A stretch of 64,000 nt of DNA from Candidatus Pantoea varia (GTDB lineage Bacteria; Pseudomonadota; Gammaproteobacteria; Enterobacterales; Enterobacteriaceae). Under the pieces are notes generated by a model. The model had not been told where the DNA came from and ran no database searches. It worked only from the letters and a program-made list of their open reading frames with translations. The stretch's first letter is position 1; each line of letters starts with the position of its first letter. The stretch is taken from the NCBI RefSeq assembly GCF_900115075.1, contig NZ_FOVG01000002.1, forward strand, positions 1 through 64,000, written 5' to 3'. Of this stretch, positions 21,337 through 29,605 are shown in pieces. The position numbers and the translations under genes are program-made.

Positions 21337-22962
21337 TTATTCGTAATCACGCTCATCGTCGGGCTGCTCCAGCACGGTATAGGCCACGCTGCAGAACAGG
21401 GAATTCAGGCGTTTCATGTCGCCGAGTAAACCGAGGTGCAGCGAGCTGGTCTCAATGCTCTGCACGTTCTGCTGGTGCAGGCGATCAACATGGGCGTGAG
21501 AGTAGCGGCGAATCATCAGGCGGAAGCGATGTTTCGCGCGGCGCAGCCGTTTGGCGCTGGTGACATCGTGCGACAGAAATACCGACAGGCTCATTCTGAG
21601 GTTGGCGATCAACAGCTCCTGTAGCTCCTGCAGCTCTTTTAATCCCTCGGCAGAAAATGCGCGGCCCGCTGCCAGCGACTTGTCAGCCACATCGCCGCTC
21701 ATCCGCTCAATGATGTCTCCGGCCTGCTCCAGATTCAGCGACATCTCGATAATTTCGCCCCAGCGGCGCGAATCCTCTTCGGGCAGATCCTCTTTTGGCA
21801 TCCGCGCCAGATAGAGCTTGATGGCGGTATAAAGCACATCGACATCATCATCCAGCCGCCGCACCGTGCGCTCCTCGCGGGACTCGCCATGCACGACTTT
21901 ATTAAACGCCTCCAGCATCTGCTCCAGCACGTCACCTATGCGCAGCGCTTCGCGAGCGGCATTCACCAGCGCCAGCGCCGGGGTATCCAGTGCGCTGCGA
22001 TCGAGGTGCTTTGGCTTGAGGTGCAGCGCGTTATCCACGTCGTCGGCAATGATTCGACGGCAGAGGCGTGCCATCAGGTCAGCAAACGGCACCATCGCCA
22101 CGCAGCGGATCAGGTGGTAAAACACATGGAAGAAGATCACTAACTCTTCGTCGTTGACCGGCAGCTTGTCGAGCCAGGTCGCCACAATATCCACACACGG
22201 CAGAATCAGCACGCAGCCGATGAACTTGAACAGCAGGCTACCGAGCGCCACGCGTTTGCCCGCCGCATTTGAGCCGCTGGCATTGATCATCGCCAGCAGG
22301 CCGCTACCGAGATTGGCACCAATCACCAGACAGAGCGCGACCTTGAACGAAATCACGCCGGTGGCGGTCAGCGTCGCAGTAATCAGCACCGCGGCCAGGC
22401 TGGAGTAACTGATAATGGCGAACACCGCCCCCAGCAGCGCATCGAGCATCACGTCACCGGTCAGGCTGGAGAAGAGCACCTGGACACCGGCGGCCTGAGT
22501 AATCGGGCGAGCCGCTTCGACTATCAGCTGCAGCGCCAGCAATATCAGGCCCAGGCCGATACTGGCGCGGCCTAGCTGACCGGCGCGGGTCTGCTTGCGG
22601 CTGAGGAAAAACACCACGCCAAAGAAGATAAACAGCGGAGAGAGCCAGGAGAGATCAAAGGTCAGGATACGCGCCATGATGGCAGTACCCACATCCGCGC
22701 CCAGAATCACCACCAGCGCGGGTGTCAGGCTGACCAGATTCTGCGCCACAAAAGAGGTGACCAGCAACGTCGTGGCATTACTGCTCTGCACCAGCGTGGT
22801 TACGCCAATGCCCGCCAGAAACGCCATCGGTTTTTTTTCTATGCTGCGGCTCAGCACGCGCCGCAGATCGGCACCGTAGACCCGCATGATGCCGGTTCGC
22901 ACAATGTGCGTACCCCAGACCAGCAGGGCCACTGCAGAGAGTAGATTAAGCAGGGTTAACAC
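21337..22962 (-). CDS. yjbB: Sodium/phosphate cotransporter family protein YjbB
   Basis: YjbB-type proteins couple Na+ to phosphate movement; E. coli YjbB was reported to act in phosphate export. The 541-residue product (543 in E. coli) has an N-terminal membrane part with the repeated Na/Pi motif, seen as GVTTLVQSSNATTLLV near residue 55 and FAIISYSSLAAVLI near 190. A soluble C-terminal part from about 320 resembles PhoU helices. The start is a GTG preceded by GAGGAG. It lies next to other phosphorus genes (the phosphonate-type transporter and psiE), although its position is conserved and may not reflect joint control. Confidence 0.9.
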   Translation of the reverse strand: MLTLLNLLSAVALLVWGTHIVRTGIMRVYGADLRRVLSRSIEKKPMAFLAGIGVTTLVQSSNATTLLVTSFVAQNLVSLTPALVVILGADVGTAIMARILTFDLSWLSPLFIFFGVVFFLSRKQTRAGQLGRASIGLGLILLALQLIVEAARPITQAAGVQVLFSSLTGDVMLDALLGAVFAIISYSSLAAVLITATLTATGVISFKVALCLVIGANLGSGLLAMINASGSNAAGKRVALGSLLFKFIGCVLILPCVDIVATWLDKLPVNDEELVIFFHVFYHLIRCVAMVPFADLMARLCRRIIADDVDNALHLKPKHLDRSALDTPALALVNAAREALRIGDVLEQMLEAFNKVVHGESREERTVRRLDDDVDVLYTAIKLYLARMPKEDLPEEDSRRWGEIIEMSLNLEQAGDIIERMSGDVADKSLAAGRAFSAEGLKELQELQELLIANLRMSLSVFLSHDVTSAKRLRRAKHRFRLMIRRYSHAHVDRLHQQNVQSIETSSLHLGLLGDMKRLNSLFCSVAYTVLEQPDDERDYE

Positions 22963-23072
22963 GTGGTGTCGCTCCTCGTTCGTCAGGCTTCAAGCAGCAC
23001 AGACTGCCAGCCTGACAGAGAGAGCAATCTGTGAAGGGGATTGCCGCGCAATGCGTGATTTTTTCCTGTGTT

Positions 23073-24065
23073 TTAAGCAACCTGGCGCAAAGTCGACATC
23101 TCTAATTGTAGACCAATCTTCCTGCCAGCGGGATGCAAATCCGCCGCCGATCGGTTAAGCACATCCACTGAAAGCTCCACATCATGGGCCCGAATACGAT
23201 AGCGGATCACGTTGCCCAGCAGGCTGTGACTGAGGATTTCCGCAGGAATGCCCTGGCCTGGTGCGGTGAACAGCATCGATTCCGGGCGAATGGCCACCTG
23301 GCTATTGAAAGGCTGGCCGGTCAGGCGCGTCGCCTGTTCAGCGCTGAGCAGGTTGTAGTTGCCGATAAATCCGGCGGCGAACAGATCAACTGGCTGGGTA
23401 TAAAGCGCTTCGGCATCGCCGTTCTGCACGATTTTGCCCCGGTTCATCAGCACGATGCGATCGGAGAGCGTCAGCGCCTCCTCCTGATCGTGAGTGACGA
23501 ACAGGGTGGTGAGGTTCAGCTCACGCTGGATGCGCCTGATTTGATCGCGCAGATGGCGACGGATACGCGCATCCAGCGCCGACAGCGGCTCATCCAGCAG
23601 CAGCAGACGCGGCCGTGTAACCAGCGAACGCGCCAGCGCCACGCGCTGACACTGCCCGCCTGACAGCTGATGCGGATAACGGCGCGCATAGTCACTGAGT
23701 TCAACCAGATCCAGCACCTCCAGCACCCGCTGGCGGATTTGTGCTTCGGGCAGTTTCTGCATCTTCAGGCCAAACGCGACGTTCTTCTCCACCGTCATGT
23801 TGGGAAACAGCGCATAACTCTGGAACACCATGCCGATGGCGCGCTTCTGCGGGGCCAGCGGCACGATATCTTTGCCCTCCAGCCGGATTTCACCGCTATC
23901 AACGCCGGTTAATCCCGCCAGACAGCGCAGCAGGGTCGATTTGCCGCAGCCGCTGGGGCCGAGCAGGGTAACAAATTCTCCCTCGGCGGCACTGAAATCG
24001 ATCTGCTCAAAAATGGGCGTCGGTCCATAGGACTTGTTCAGCTCTCTGACCTCAAGGTAACTCAT
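23073..24065 (-). CDS. ATP-binding subunit of a phosphonate-type ABC transporter
   Basis: The 330-residue product is an ABC ATPase of the Fe/spermidine/2-aminoethylphosphonate group. It has Walker A GPSGCGKST near residue 38, signature LSGGQ, Walker B LLLLDEPLSALD, the H-loop THDQEEALTL, and a C-terminal regulatory TOBE-like domain from about 240. The ATG at 24065, preceded by GAGGCTGAAT, fits the family better than the start at 24104. It is the last gene of the operon, two bases after the second permease. The PhnR-like regulator and Pho box suggest import of a phosphonate such as 2-aminoethylphosphonate (PhnT role). Substrate is inferred. Confidence 0.85.
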   Translation of the reverse strand: MSYLEVRELNKSYGPTPIFEQIDFSAAEGEFVTLLGPSGCGKSTLLRCLAGLTGVDSGEIRLEGKDIVPLAPQKRAIGMVFQSYALFPNMTVEKNVAFGLKMQKLPEAQIRQRVLEVLDLVELSDYARRYPHQLSGGQCQRVALARSLVTRPRLLLLDEPLSALDARIRRHLRDQIRRIQRELNLTTLFVTHDQEEALTLSDRIVLMNRGKIVQNGDAEALYTQPVDLFAAGFIGNYNLLSAEQATRLTGQPFNSQVAIRPESMLFTAPGQGIPAEILSHSLLGNVIRYRIRAHDVELSVDVLNRSAADLHPAGRKIGLQLEMSTLRQVA

Positions 24066-24067
24066 AT

Positions 24068-24853
24068 TCAGCCTCGTTCGGGATTCAGGGCGTTGGCTAG
24101 CCAAGTGACCAGCAGCACCACAAAGAAGTAGGAGATCACCAGCGCGCTGGTGAAGTGACCACTGCCGTTACGCATGTTGAAGAGGTAAACCTGCAGGGTT
24201 TCATAGCGGTTGCCGACCAGCAGGTTAGCGAAGACAAACTCACCAATCAGGAAGGAGAAAGAGAGCAGCACGGCAATCAGCATCCCTTTGCGCAGGTTGG
24301 GTAGCACCACCCAGATCGCCGCCTGCCAGGTGCTGGCACCCAGCAACTGTGCAGCATCAATCAGCTCTTTCAGGTTGATTGCCTGCATATTGTTGGCCAG
24401 CGCCCGGTAGATAAAGGGCAGTGCGATAGTGAAATAACAGCCGATTAAGATCCACGGCGTGCCGGTCAGCATCAGCGGTGACGAAGAGTAGATCTGGAGT
24501 AATCCCACGGAGGACACCACCGGCGGCACGGCGAAAGGCATCAGAATCAGGATGTTCATTACCGAATCCAGCCGTGGAAAATAGTAAGCGATTACAAACA
24601 TGGCAGGCAATACCAGCACTAGCGAGAACAGCAAGGCACCAAAGCAAATCAGCAGCGAATGACTCAGCGCGGTCAGAAAACGCGGGTCGCTCCAGAGCTG
24701 GATGAACCACTTCAGGCTGTAGCCCTGCGGCAGAATGGTGTTACTCCAGTCGGACGAGATCGCATAGAGCAGTGTAGCCAGCAACGGCAGCGCCAGCAGG
24801 GTAAAAAGTAACCCGACCATGATCCGGTGATAGAGGTGCTCAGCACGCGACAT
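24068..24853 (-). CDS. ABC transporter permease, second subunit
   Basis: This 261-residue inner-membrane permease has about six helices and the EAA-type loop (ELIDAAQLLGASTWQAAIWVVLPNLRKG, split here by residues near 150-175) that contacts the ATPase. I chose the ATG at 24853 because AAAGGAG lies seven bases before it; an ATG at 24868 overlaps the stop of the first permease (ATGA) and would add five residues. By position and family it corresponds to PhnV-type permeases. It is translated together with its partner permease upstream and the ATPase downstream. Confidence 0.85.
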   Translation of the reverse strand: MSRAEHLYHRIMVGLLFTLLALPLLATLLYAISSDWSNTILPQGYSLKWFIQLWSDPRFLTALSHSLLICFGALLFSLVLVLPAMFVIAYYFPRLDSVMNILILMPFAVPPVVSSVGLLQIYSSSPLMLTGTPWILIGCYFTIALPFIYRALANNMQAINLKELIDAAQLLGASTWQAAIWVVLPNLRKGMLIAVLLSFSFLIGEFVFANLLVGNRYETLQVYLFNMRNGSGHFTSALVISYFFVVLLVTWLANALNPERG

Positions 24854-24864
24854 GACGGCTCCTT

Positions 24865-25710
24865 TCATGGCTGTTTCGCATTGAGATAGCTGCGGCGCAC
24901 CAGATACTGCTGCACCAGGGTGATGAGCGCCATAATGGCCACCAGCAGCATCGCCAGCGCGCTGCCGGTGTTGGGATCAAGCGAGATATCACCCGAAACC
25001 AGCGCGGCGATGCGCACCGGCACGACGTTGAAATTACCGGTGGTCAGGGCGTAAATCGTGGCGTAGGCGCCCAGCGCATTCGCCAGCAGGATGACAAAGG
25101 TTCCAAGCAGCGCCGGGAACAGAATCGGCAGGCCGATATGCCACCAGTAGCGCCAGCGGCTGGCACCCAGCAGTGCAGCGGACTCCTGCCACTCTTTTTT
25201 CAGCCCGTCGAACGCCGGGTAGAGCAGCAGCACGCCCAGCGGGATCTGGAACCAGGTGTAAACCAGTACCATGCCGTTGCGCGAGAAGAGTCTGAAGCTC
25301 TCAATCACGCCATAATGGCGCAGCAGCAGTGTCAGGCAGCCGTTCAGCCCCAGCAGAATCACAAAGGCAAACGCCAGCGGGACACCGGCAAAGTTGCTGG
25401 TCATGTTGGTAAAAGAGATAAGAAAACGCTGCAGTCGTCCGCCGCCGAGCTGATGCAGCGAATAGCCGGTGACCAGCGCAATCAGTAATCCCCAGACGCT
25501 GGACCAGAGCGAGATATCCAGCGAAAAGCGAAAGGCCTGCTGATAAAACGGTGAGGTGAGGATGTCATAATAGTTATCCCAGCCCCACTGGCTGTTCATG
25601 TCACTCCAGAAGCTGTTGATGGCAATCCACAACAGCGGTGCCAGTTGAAAGGCGACCCAGAACAGGGTGAAAGGTAACAGCAGCAGCAGTGCGAATCCTT
25701 TTCCCTTCAT
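24865..25710 (-). CDS. ABC transporter permease, first subunit
   Basis: The 281-residue product is a permease of the binding-protein-dependent type with about six membrane helices and an EAA-like loop (ESAALLGASRWRYWW near residue 180). Its start overlaps the stop of the hydrolase gene by four bases (ATGA), and its own stop lies in the leader of the second permease, so the four downstream genes form a tightly coupled block. It resembles PhnU-type permeases; the substrate is inferred from the regulator and the Pho box rather than from this sequence. Confidence 0.85.
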   Translation of the reverse strand: MKGKGFALLLLLPFTLFWVAFQLAPLLWIAINSFWSDMNSQWGWDNYYDILTSPFYQQAFRFSLDISLWSSVWGLLIALVTGYSLHQLGGGRLQRFLISFTNMTSNFAGVPLAFAFVILLGLNGCLTLLLRHYGVIESFRLFSRNGMVLVYTWFQIPLGVLLLYPAFDGLKKEWQESAALLGASRWRYWWHIGLPILFPALLGTFVILLANALGAYATIYALTTGNFNVVPVRIAALVSGDISLDPNTGSALAMLLVAIMALITLVQQYLVRRSYLNAKQP

Positions 25711-26519
25711 CGTTGTGACTCCGCCAGCAGGCCGCGACAGACCGGCTTGTCATGCGCCACCTCAAGCAGTTCACACAGCGTGCCGCACAGGTCGGTCTGC
25801 TGTGGGGCAAGGTCCGGCTGCAGCGAGAAAGCACGGCCAAAGACAAACAGCGGTACCGTGGTCTCCTCCGGCAGAATCCCGCCGTGGGAGCGATCGTCAT
25901 TCATGCCGTGATCGGCGGTCACCATCACCTGGTAGCCCCCGGCCAGCCACAGCGGCATCCACTGCGACAGCAGGCCGTCGGCGATGCGCGCCCGGTTGCG
26001 GTACTGCGGTGAGGAGAGCCCTGACTTATGGCCGGCATCGTCAATATTCATTGGGTGGATCAGCAGAAAATCGGGATCGTGCCGCAGCCGCAGGCTCTCT
26101 GCATCTTCAAACAGGTGCGAGTCGGGATAGCTATCGTCAGAATAAAAATGGCCGAACTGAATGGGCAGGTCCGGCGCGTCGGTGTGACGATCGCGCGCCG
26201 GAACGAACGGCGTTTGGTTATAAAGCTCACTCACCCAGTGGTAGGCCGCCGCCGCAGTCGTCAGTCCCGCCGCGCGCGCAAAGTGAAATACGCTGCGTTC
26301 GCGACTTAACCGGCTGACGCCATTATGAATAATGCCGCTTCTGACCGGCGGAACACCGGTCAGAATGCACTCATAAAGCGGGCGCGACAGTGAGGGTAAT
26401 TCGCAGGTCATACGGTAATAGAACCCGTTGCCCTGCGAACATTCGGCATGCAGGTAACCCATTGCATGTTGTGCGACCTGATTGCTCAGGCCGTCCAGCA
26501 CTACCAGGATGGTCTTCAT
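25707..26519 (-). CDS. Alkaline-phosphatase-superfamily hydrolase in the transporter operon
   Basis: The 270-residue protein has the metal-site layout of nucleotide pyrophosphatase/phosphodiesterase-like enzymes: Asp9 in VVLDGL, a probable nucleophile Ser45 in PSLSRPLYECILTG, the Asp/His pair in IDDAGHKSG, the Asp/His pair in TADHGMND, and a further His in SHGG. There is no signal peptide, so it should work in the cytoplasm on the imported compound. It is much shorter than phosphonoacetate hydrolase or typical NPP enzymes. A role in releasing phosphate from a phosphonate or phosphodiester is inferred from the operon; the reaction is not known. It sits between the binding-protein gene and the permeases. 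Confidence 0.8.
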   Translation of the reverse strand: MKTILVVLDGLSNQVAQHAMGYLHAECSQGNGFYYRMTCELPSLSRPLYECILTGVPPVRSGIIHNGVSRLSRERSVFHFARAAGLTTAAAAYHWVSELYNQTPFVPARDRHTDAPDLPIQFGHFYSDDSYPDSHLFEDAESLRLRHDPDFLLIHPMNIDDAGHKSGLSSPQYRNRARIADGLLSQWMPLWLAGGYQVMVTADHGMNDDRSHGGILPEETTVPLFVFGRAFSLQPDLAPQQTDLCGTLCELLEVAHDKPVCRGLLAESQR

Positions 26520-26539
26520 TCCGTTCTCCCTGCCGCGAA

Positions 26540-27601
26540 TTACTGCTGCATGTTAATGATGACGTTTTCCTGCCACAGGCGCGGCAGCATTTTCGACGAT
26601 TTATCCCAGGCAGCCTGATCCTTAACCGGACGGGCATTTTTATATTCTGACTGCGGCAGCAGGCGAGCCTGAACGTCCGCTGGCAGCGTCAGATGTTCGG
26701 CACGAATCGGGCGGGCATAGCCCTTAGCCAGATTGATCTGTCCCTGGTCTGAGAAGATATATTCGCGCGTCAGTTTTGCGGCGTTAGGGTGTCTGGCATA
26801 TTTGTTGATGAGGGTGGTGTAGCCAGAGGTCACTGAACCGTCAGACGGGATCACCACTTCGTAGCGGTTTTTGTCGATCTGGTCACGGTAGTTAAGGGCG
26901 TTAAAGTCCCATACCACCGCCATCTGCACTTCACCTTTTTCGATGTTAGCAATCACCGGATCGGTCACGCCAAGACGACCCTGTTTTGCCAGATCGGCAA
27001 AGAATGCCAGCGCGGGTTTCAGGTTCTTCTCATCCCCGCCTAAAGCGTAGTTTGCAGCCAGCACGCCGTTAGCTGCCTGAGCAGCCACGCCGACGTCACC
27101 GATAGTAACCACATACTTACCTTTCTTCAGATCGGCCCAGCTGTGAGGGATATCTTTAACCTGCTGCTTGTCGATCAGAAAGGCGATGGTGCCGGTATAA
27201 GCCAGGGCCCAGTGACCGTCTTTGTCTTTGGCCCAGGCTGGAATCTGATCCCAGTGCGTCGGTTTGTAAGGCTGGGTGACACCTTTAGCAACGGCGATCG
27301 GGCCAAAGGCGGCGCCCACGTCACCGATGTCAGCGCTGGCGTTGTCTTTCTCTGCATCGAATTTCGCCAGCTCCTGCGCCGATGACATATCGGTATCGCT
27401 GTGCTTAAGGCCATATTGGGTGCTGATGTCGTTCCAGGTATCTTTCCAGTTGGCCCAGCTGTCCGGCATCCCGACGCTGTTGACCTGACCTTCACTGCGT
27501 GCGGCTTTTTCCAGCGCGGCGAGGTCGTTATCGGCGGCCTGCGCAACGGGCAGGGTGAGGACTACAGCACTGGCTACTACAGAGGCGATAAACGCTTTCA
27601 T
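26540..27601 (-). CDS. Periplasmic substrate-binding protein of the phosphonate-type ABC transporter
   Basis: The 353-residue product has a signal peptide ending at AQA near residue 22 and the fold of type-2 binding proteins shared by iron, thiamine and 2-aminoethylphosphonate transporters (EGQVNSVGMPDSWANW at the N terminus; GVTDPVIANIEKGEVQMAVVWDFNAL in the middle). It is the first gene of the operon, downstream of a Pho-box promoter and divergent from the PhnR-like regulator gene. The likely role is capture of a phosphonate or related phosphorus compound (PhnS-like). Iron or polyamine transport is the main alternative, but the PhoB-type site argues against it. Confidence 0.82.
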   Translation of the reverse strand: MKAFIASVVASAVVLTLPVAQAADNDLAALEKAARSEGQVNSVGMPDSWANWKDTWNDISTQYGLKHSDTDMSSAQELAKFDAEKDNASADIGDVGAAFGPIAVAKGVTQPYKPTHWDQIPAWAKDKDGHWALAYTGTIAFLIDKQQVKDIPHSWADLKKGKYVVTIGDVGVAAQAANGVLAANYALGGDEKNLKPALAFFADLAKQGRLGVTDPVIANIEKGEVQMAVVWDFNALNYRDQIDKNRYEVVIPSDGSVTSGYTTLINKYARHPNAAKLTREYIFSDQGQINLAKGYARPIRAEHLTLPADVQARLLPQSEYKNARPVKDQAAWDKSSKMLPRLWQENVIINMQQ

Positions 27602-27662
27602 CTCAGTTGCTCCGGGTGTAAGTTGATGGGCCTGGCTGGTCTAGTCCAGCAAGAACCGAGCC

Positions 27663-27696
27663 AATGTAGCCCCTGTATATGAACGATTTATGACAA
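27663..27696 (-). promoter_or_regulatory. Pho box and -10 element of the ABC operon
   Basis: On the minus strand TTGTCATAAATCGTTCAT (27696-27679) matches the 18-bp Pho box CTGTCATAWAWCTGTCAY at 15 positions. Ten bases further lies TACATT (27668-27663), at the usual distance for a PhoB-activated -10 element. The start codon is about 60 bp downstream. Induction by phosphate starvation is inferred. Confidence 0.6.
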
Positions 27697-27807
27697 GGCG
27701 GTGCGGTGCGGGGGATGGGCGACACAAGACGTGACCCGTTTGTCCGTCACTGGCGCGTTTACCTGAACAGTCAGAGTGCGGAGTCGCACCAAAATGAGGC
27801 TACTGTT

Positions 27808-28515
27808 GTGGAGTCGATAGCACTCAAAACGGCGGATGCGATTGCCAGCGCACTGCTGACGCGCATTCAGGCGGGTGAGTTCAGCGGCGGGCGACTGCCG
27901 TCGGAGCGTGCCTTAAGCGAGGCGTTCAGCACCACGCGGATTACCCTGCGGGAAGCGCTGGGCAAGCTGGAAGCGCAGGGGATGATCTACCGGGAACTGC
28001 GTCGTGGCTGGTTTATCGCGCCGCCTCGCCTGATCTACAACCCGCTGCATCACAGCCACTTTCATGCTATGGCGATGGAGCAGGGACGGCAGGCGACCAC
28101 TGAGGTCATCGCCGCTGAGCAGGTCGCGGCGCACGACAGCGTAGCGACGGCGCTGCGGCTGGCTCCCGGTTCGGCGGTTTACTGCATCCGCCGCCTGCGG
28201 CGCATCGATGGGCGCGCGGTGCTCTATGTTGAACACTACCTTAATCCGCGTTTTTTCCCTGGGCTGCTCGATGAAGATCTGACCCGTTCCCTGACCGATC
28301 TCTATGACCAGCGCTACGGTATTCGTTACGGCGGTGCACGCTTTACTATTCTGCCCGGTCCGTTGCCGGAGGTCGCCGCCCCCACGCTGAATGTGGCGCC
28401 GGGCAGCCCCGGCTTGCTGATTACCCGCATCAACCGTAACCAGCAAAAAGAGGTGATTGACTGCGACTGTGAATACTGGCGCTACGATGCGCTCTGTGTT
28501 GATGTGGAGGCCTGA
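27808..28515 (+). CDS. PhnR-like GntR/UTRA transcriptional regulator
   Basis: The 235-residue product has a GntR winged helix (LPSERALSEAFSTTRITLREALGKLEAQG, split at residues near 30-58) and a C-terminal UTRA ligand-binding domain. The stretch from RIQAG through RRGWFIAPPRL is strikingly like PhnR, the regulator of the Salmonella 2-aminoethylphosphonate transporter. The GTG at 27808, eight bases after TGAGG, gives the N-terminal length of PhnR; an ATG at 27715 would add 31 residues. It is divergent from the ABC operon, so the two share a 206-bp control region, and its ligand is probably the transported compound. Confidence 0.82.
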   Translation: MESIALKTADAIASALLTRIQAGEFSGGRLPSERALSEAFSTTRITLREALGKLEAQGMIYRELRRGWFIAPPRLIYNPLHHSHFHAMAMEQGRQATTEVIAAEQVAAHDSVATALRLAPGSAVYCIRRLRRIDGRAVLYVEHYLNPRFFPGLLDEDLTRSLTDLYDQRYGIRYGGARFTILPGPLPEVAAPTLNVAPGSPGLLITRINRNQQKEVIDCDCEYWRYDALCVDVEA

Positions 28516-28574
28516 GGAGTTATTGTGATTTGCGTCACACTCGCGCATGATACCGCGCGCTAATAACTCCTTTT
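28515..28574 (+). other. Structured element between the regulator and psiE, terminator-like
   Basis: A 10-bp inverted repeat (AGGAGTTATT with AATAACTCCT) begins at the regulator stop codon and is followed by TTTT. Inside it lie two smaller stems, GTGA/TCAC and CGCGC/GCGCG, so the RNA can fold as a three-way junction. It may end the regulator transcript, shape the psiE leader, or both. Confidence 0.5.
28524..28539. promoter_or_regulatory. CRP site upstream of psiE
   Basis: TGTGATTTGCGTCACA has both perfect CRP half-sites TGTGA and TCACA with a 6-bp spacer, about 55 bp before psiE. In E. coli psiE is controlled by both PhoB and cAMP-CRP, so CRP control here is consistent. I see no good Pho box next to it. 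Confidence 0.7.
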
Positions 28575-28585
28575 AAAGGCGCAAC

Positions 28586-28996
28586 ATGAGTGACAAAAAT
28601 CCTTTGGCCCGCCACCTTGCTACGGTACTGCAATGGGTGCTGAATCTGGGTCTGCTGAGTCTGGCGATCATCCTGATCGTCTTTTTAGGCAAAGAAACTA
28701 TCCATCTGGCAAACGTGCTGTTTAACACCGGCGAGCAGGCTTCCTCCTATCTGCTGATTGATGGAATCGTCATCTATTTTCTCTATTTTGAATTTATTGC
28801 ATTGATTGTTAAGTACTTTCAGTCGGGCTATCATTTTCCCCTGCGCTATTTTGTCTATATCGGGATCACGGCTATTATCCGCCTGATCATCGTCGACCAT
28901 AAAAATCCCTTCGATACGCTCTGCTACTCTGCGGCGATTCTGATTCTGGTGATCACCCTGTGGCTGGCAAACAGCAACCGGCTGAAACGCGAGTAA
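28586..28996 (+). CDS. psiE: Phosphate-starvation-inducible membrane protein PsiE
   Basis: PsiE is a small inner-membrane protein induced by phosphate starvation; its activity is unknown. The 136-residue product has the same length as in E. coli and four predicted membrane helices, with the conserved block [18 protein letters not shown] and [19 protein letters not shown] in the middle. AAAGG precedes the ATG. It lies after the PhnR-like regulator, with a CRP site and a structured element in the gap. In E. coli psiE is followed by xylE and the mal genes; here ubiC follows directly. Confidence 0.95.
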   Translation: MSDKNPLARHLATVLQWVLNLGLLSLAIILIVFLGKETIHLANVLFNTGEQASSYLLIDGIVIYFLYFEFIALIVKYFQSGYHFPLRYFVYIGITAIIRLIIVDHKNPFDTLCYSAAILILVITLWLANSNRLKRE

Positions 28997-29000
28997 TCCT

Positions 29001-29024
29001 CCTGCCGTCTGACACGACGGCAGG
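29001..29024 (+). terminator. Probable terminator after psiE
   Basis: CCTGCCGTC and GACGGCAGG form a 9-bp stem with a 6-base loop five bases after the psiE stop codon. The T-run is poor (TGTTCG). Confidence 0.45.
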
Positions 29025-29082
29025 TGTTCGCATCGCGTCTCTGCGCTAAACTAGCGACCTGAAAATTATCGGGAGTGGTGCT

Positions 29083-29595
29083 ATGTCGCAAGACGCACTC
29101 AGCTTATTACGTTCGCTCAACTGGCTTTCTCCGTCGCAGGCCACCCTTACGCCGCCATTGCTTGACTGGCTGATGGAGGAGGATTCAATGACGCGCCGTT
29201 TTGAACAGCATTGTCAGCGGGTCACGGTTCAGCCGATGCGTGAAGGCTTTATCGACGCCAGCGAGTTGGGTGAGGAAAGGGCGCTATTGCCTGACGATGA
29301 ACGCTTCTGGCTGCGTGAAGTGCTACTGTTCGGCGACGATCAGCCCTGGCTGGCTGGCCGCACGCTGGTGCCGGAAAGCACCCTCAACGGTCCAGAGGCG
29401 ATGCTGCAACAGCTGGGCACCCGTCCTCTGGGTCGCTATCTCTTCTCCTCGTCGACGCTGACCCGCGATTTTATTGATCCGGGCCAGGTAGAGGGATTGT
29501 GGGGACGGCGTTCGCGCCTCCGTCTCTCCGGTAAACCGCTGCTGCTGACTGAACTGTTTTTACCGGCATCGCCGCTTTATCGCGATCTGGTCTGA
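29083..29595 (+). CDS. ubiC: Chorismate pyruvate-lyase
   Basis: UbiC splits chorismate into 4-hydroxybenzoate and pyruvate, the first committed step of ubiquinone synthesis. The product is 170 residues, against 165 in E. coli, and carries the family blocks [18 protein letters not shown] near residue 80 and the C-terminal [22 protein letters not shown]. The start is preceded by CGGGAG. ubiA follows after ten bases, so the two first steps of the pathway are made from one message. Confidence 0.94.
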   Translation: MSQDALSLLRSLNWLSPSQATLTPPLLDWLMEEDSMTRRFEQHCQRVTVQPMREGFIDASELGEERALLPDDERFWLREVLLFGDDQPWLAGRTLVPESTLNGPEAMLQQLGTRPLGRYLFSSSTLTRDFIDPGQVEGLWGRRSRLRLSGKPLLLTELFLPASPLYRDLV

Positions 29596-29605
29596 GGATC
29601 CTGTG

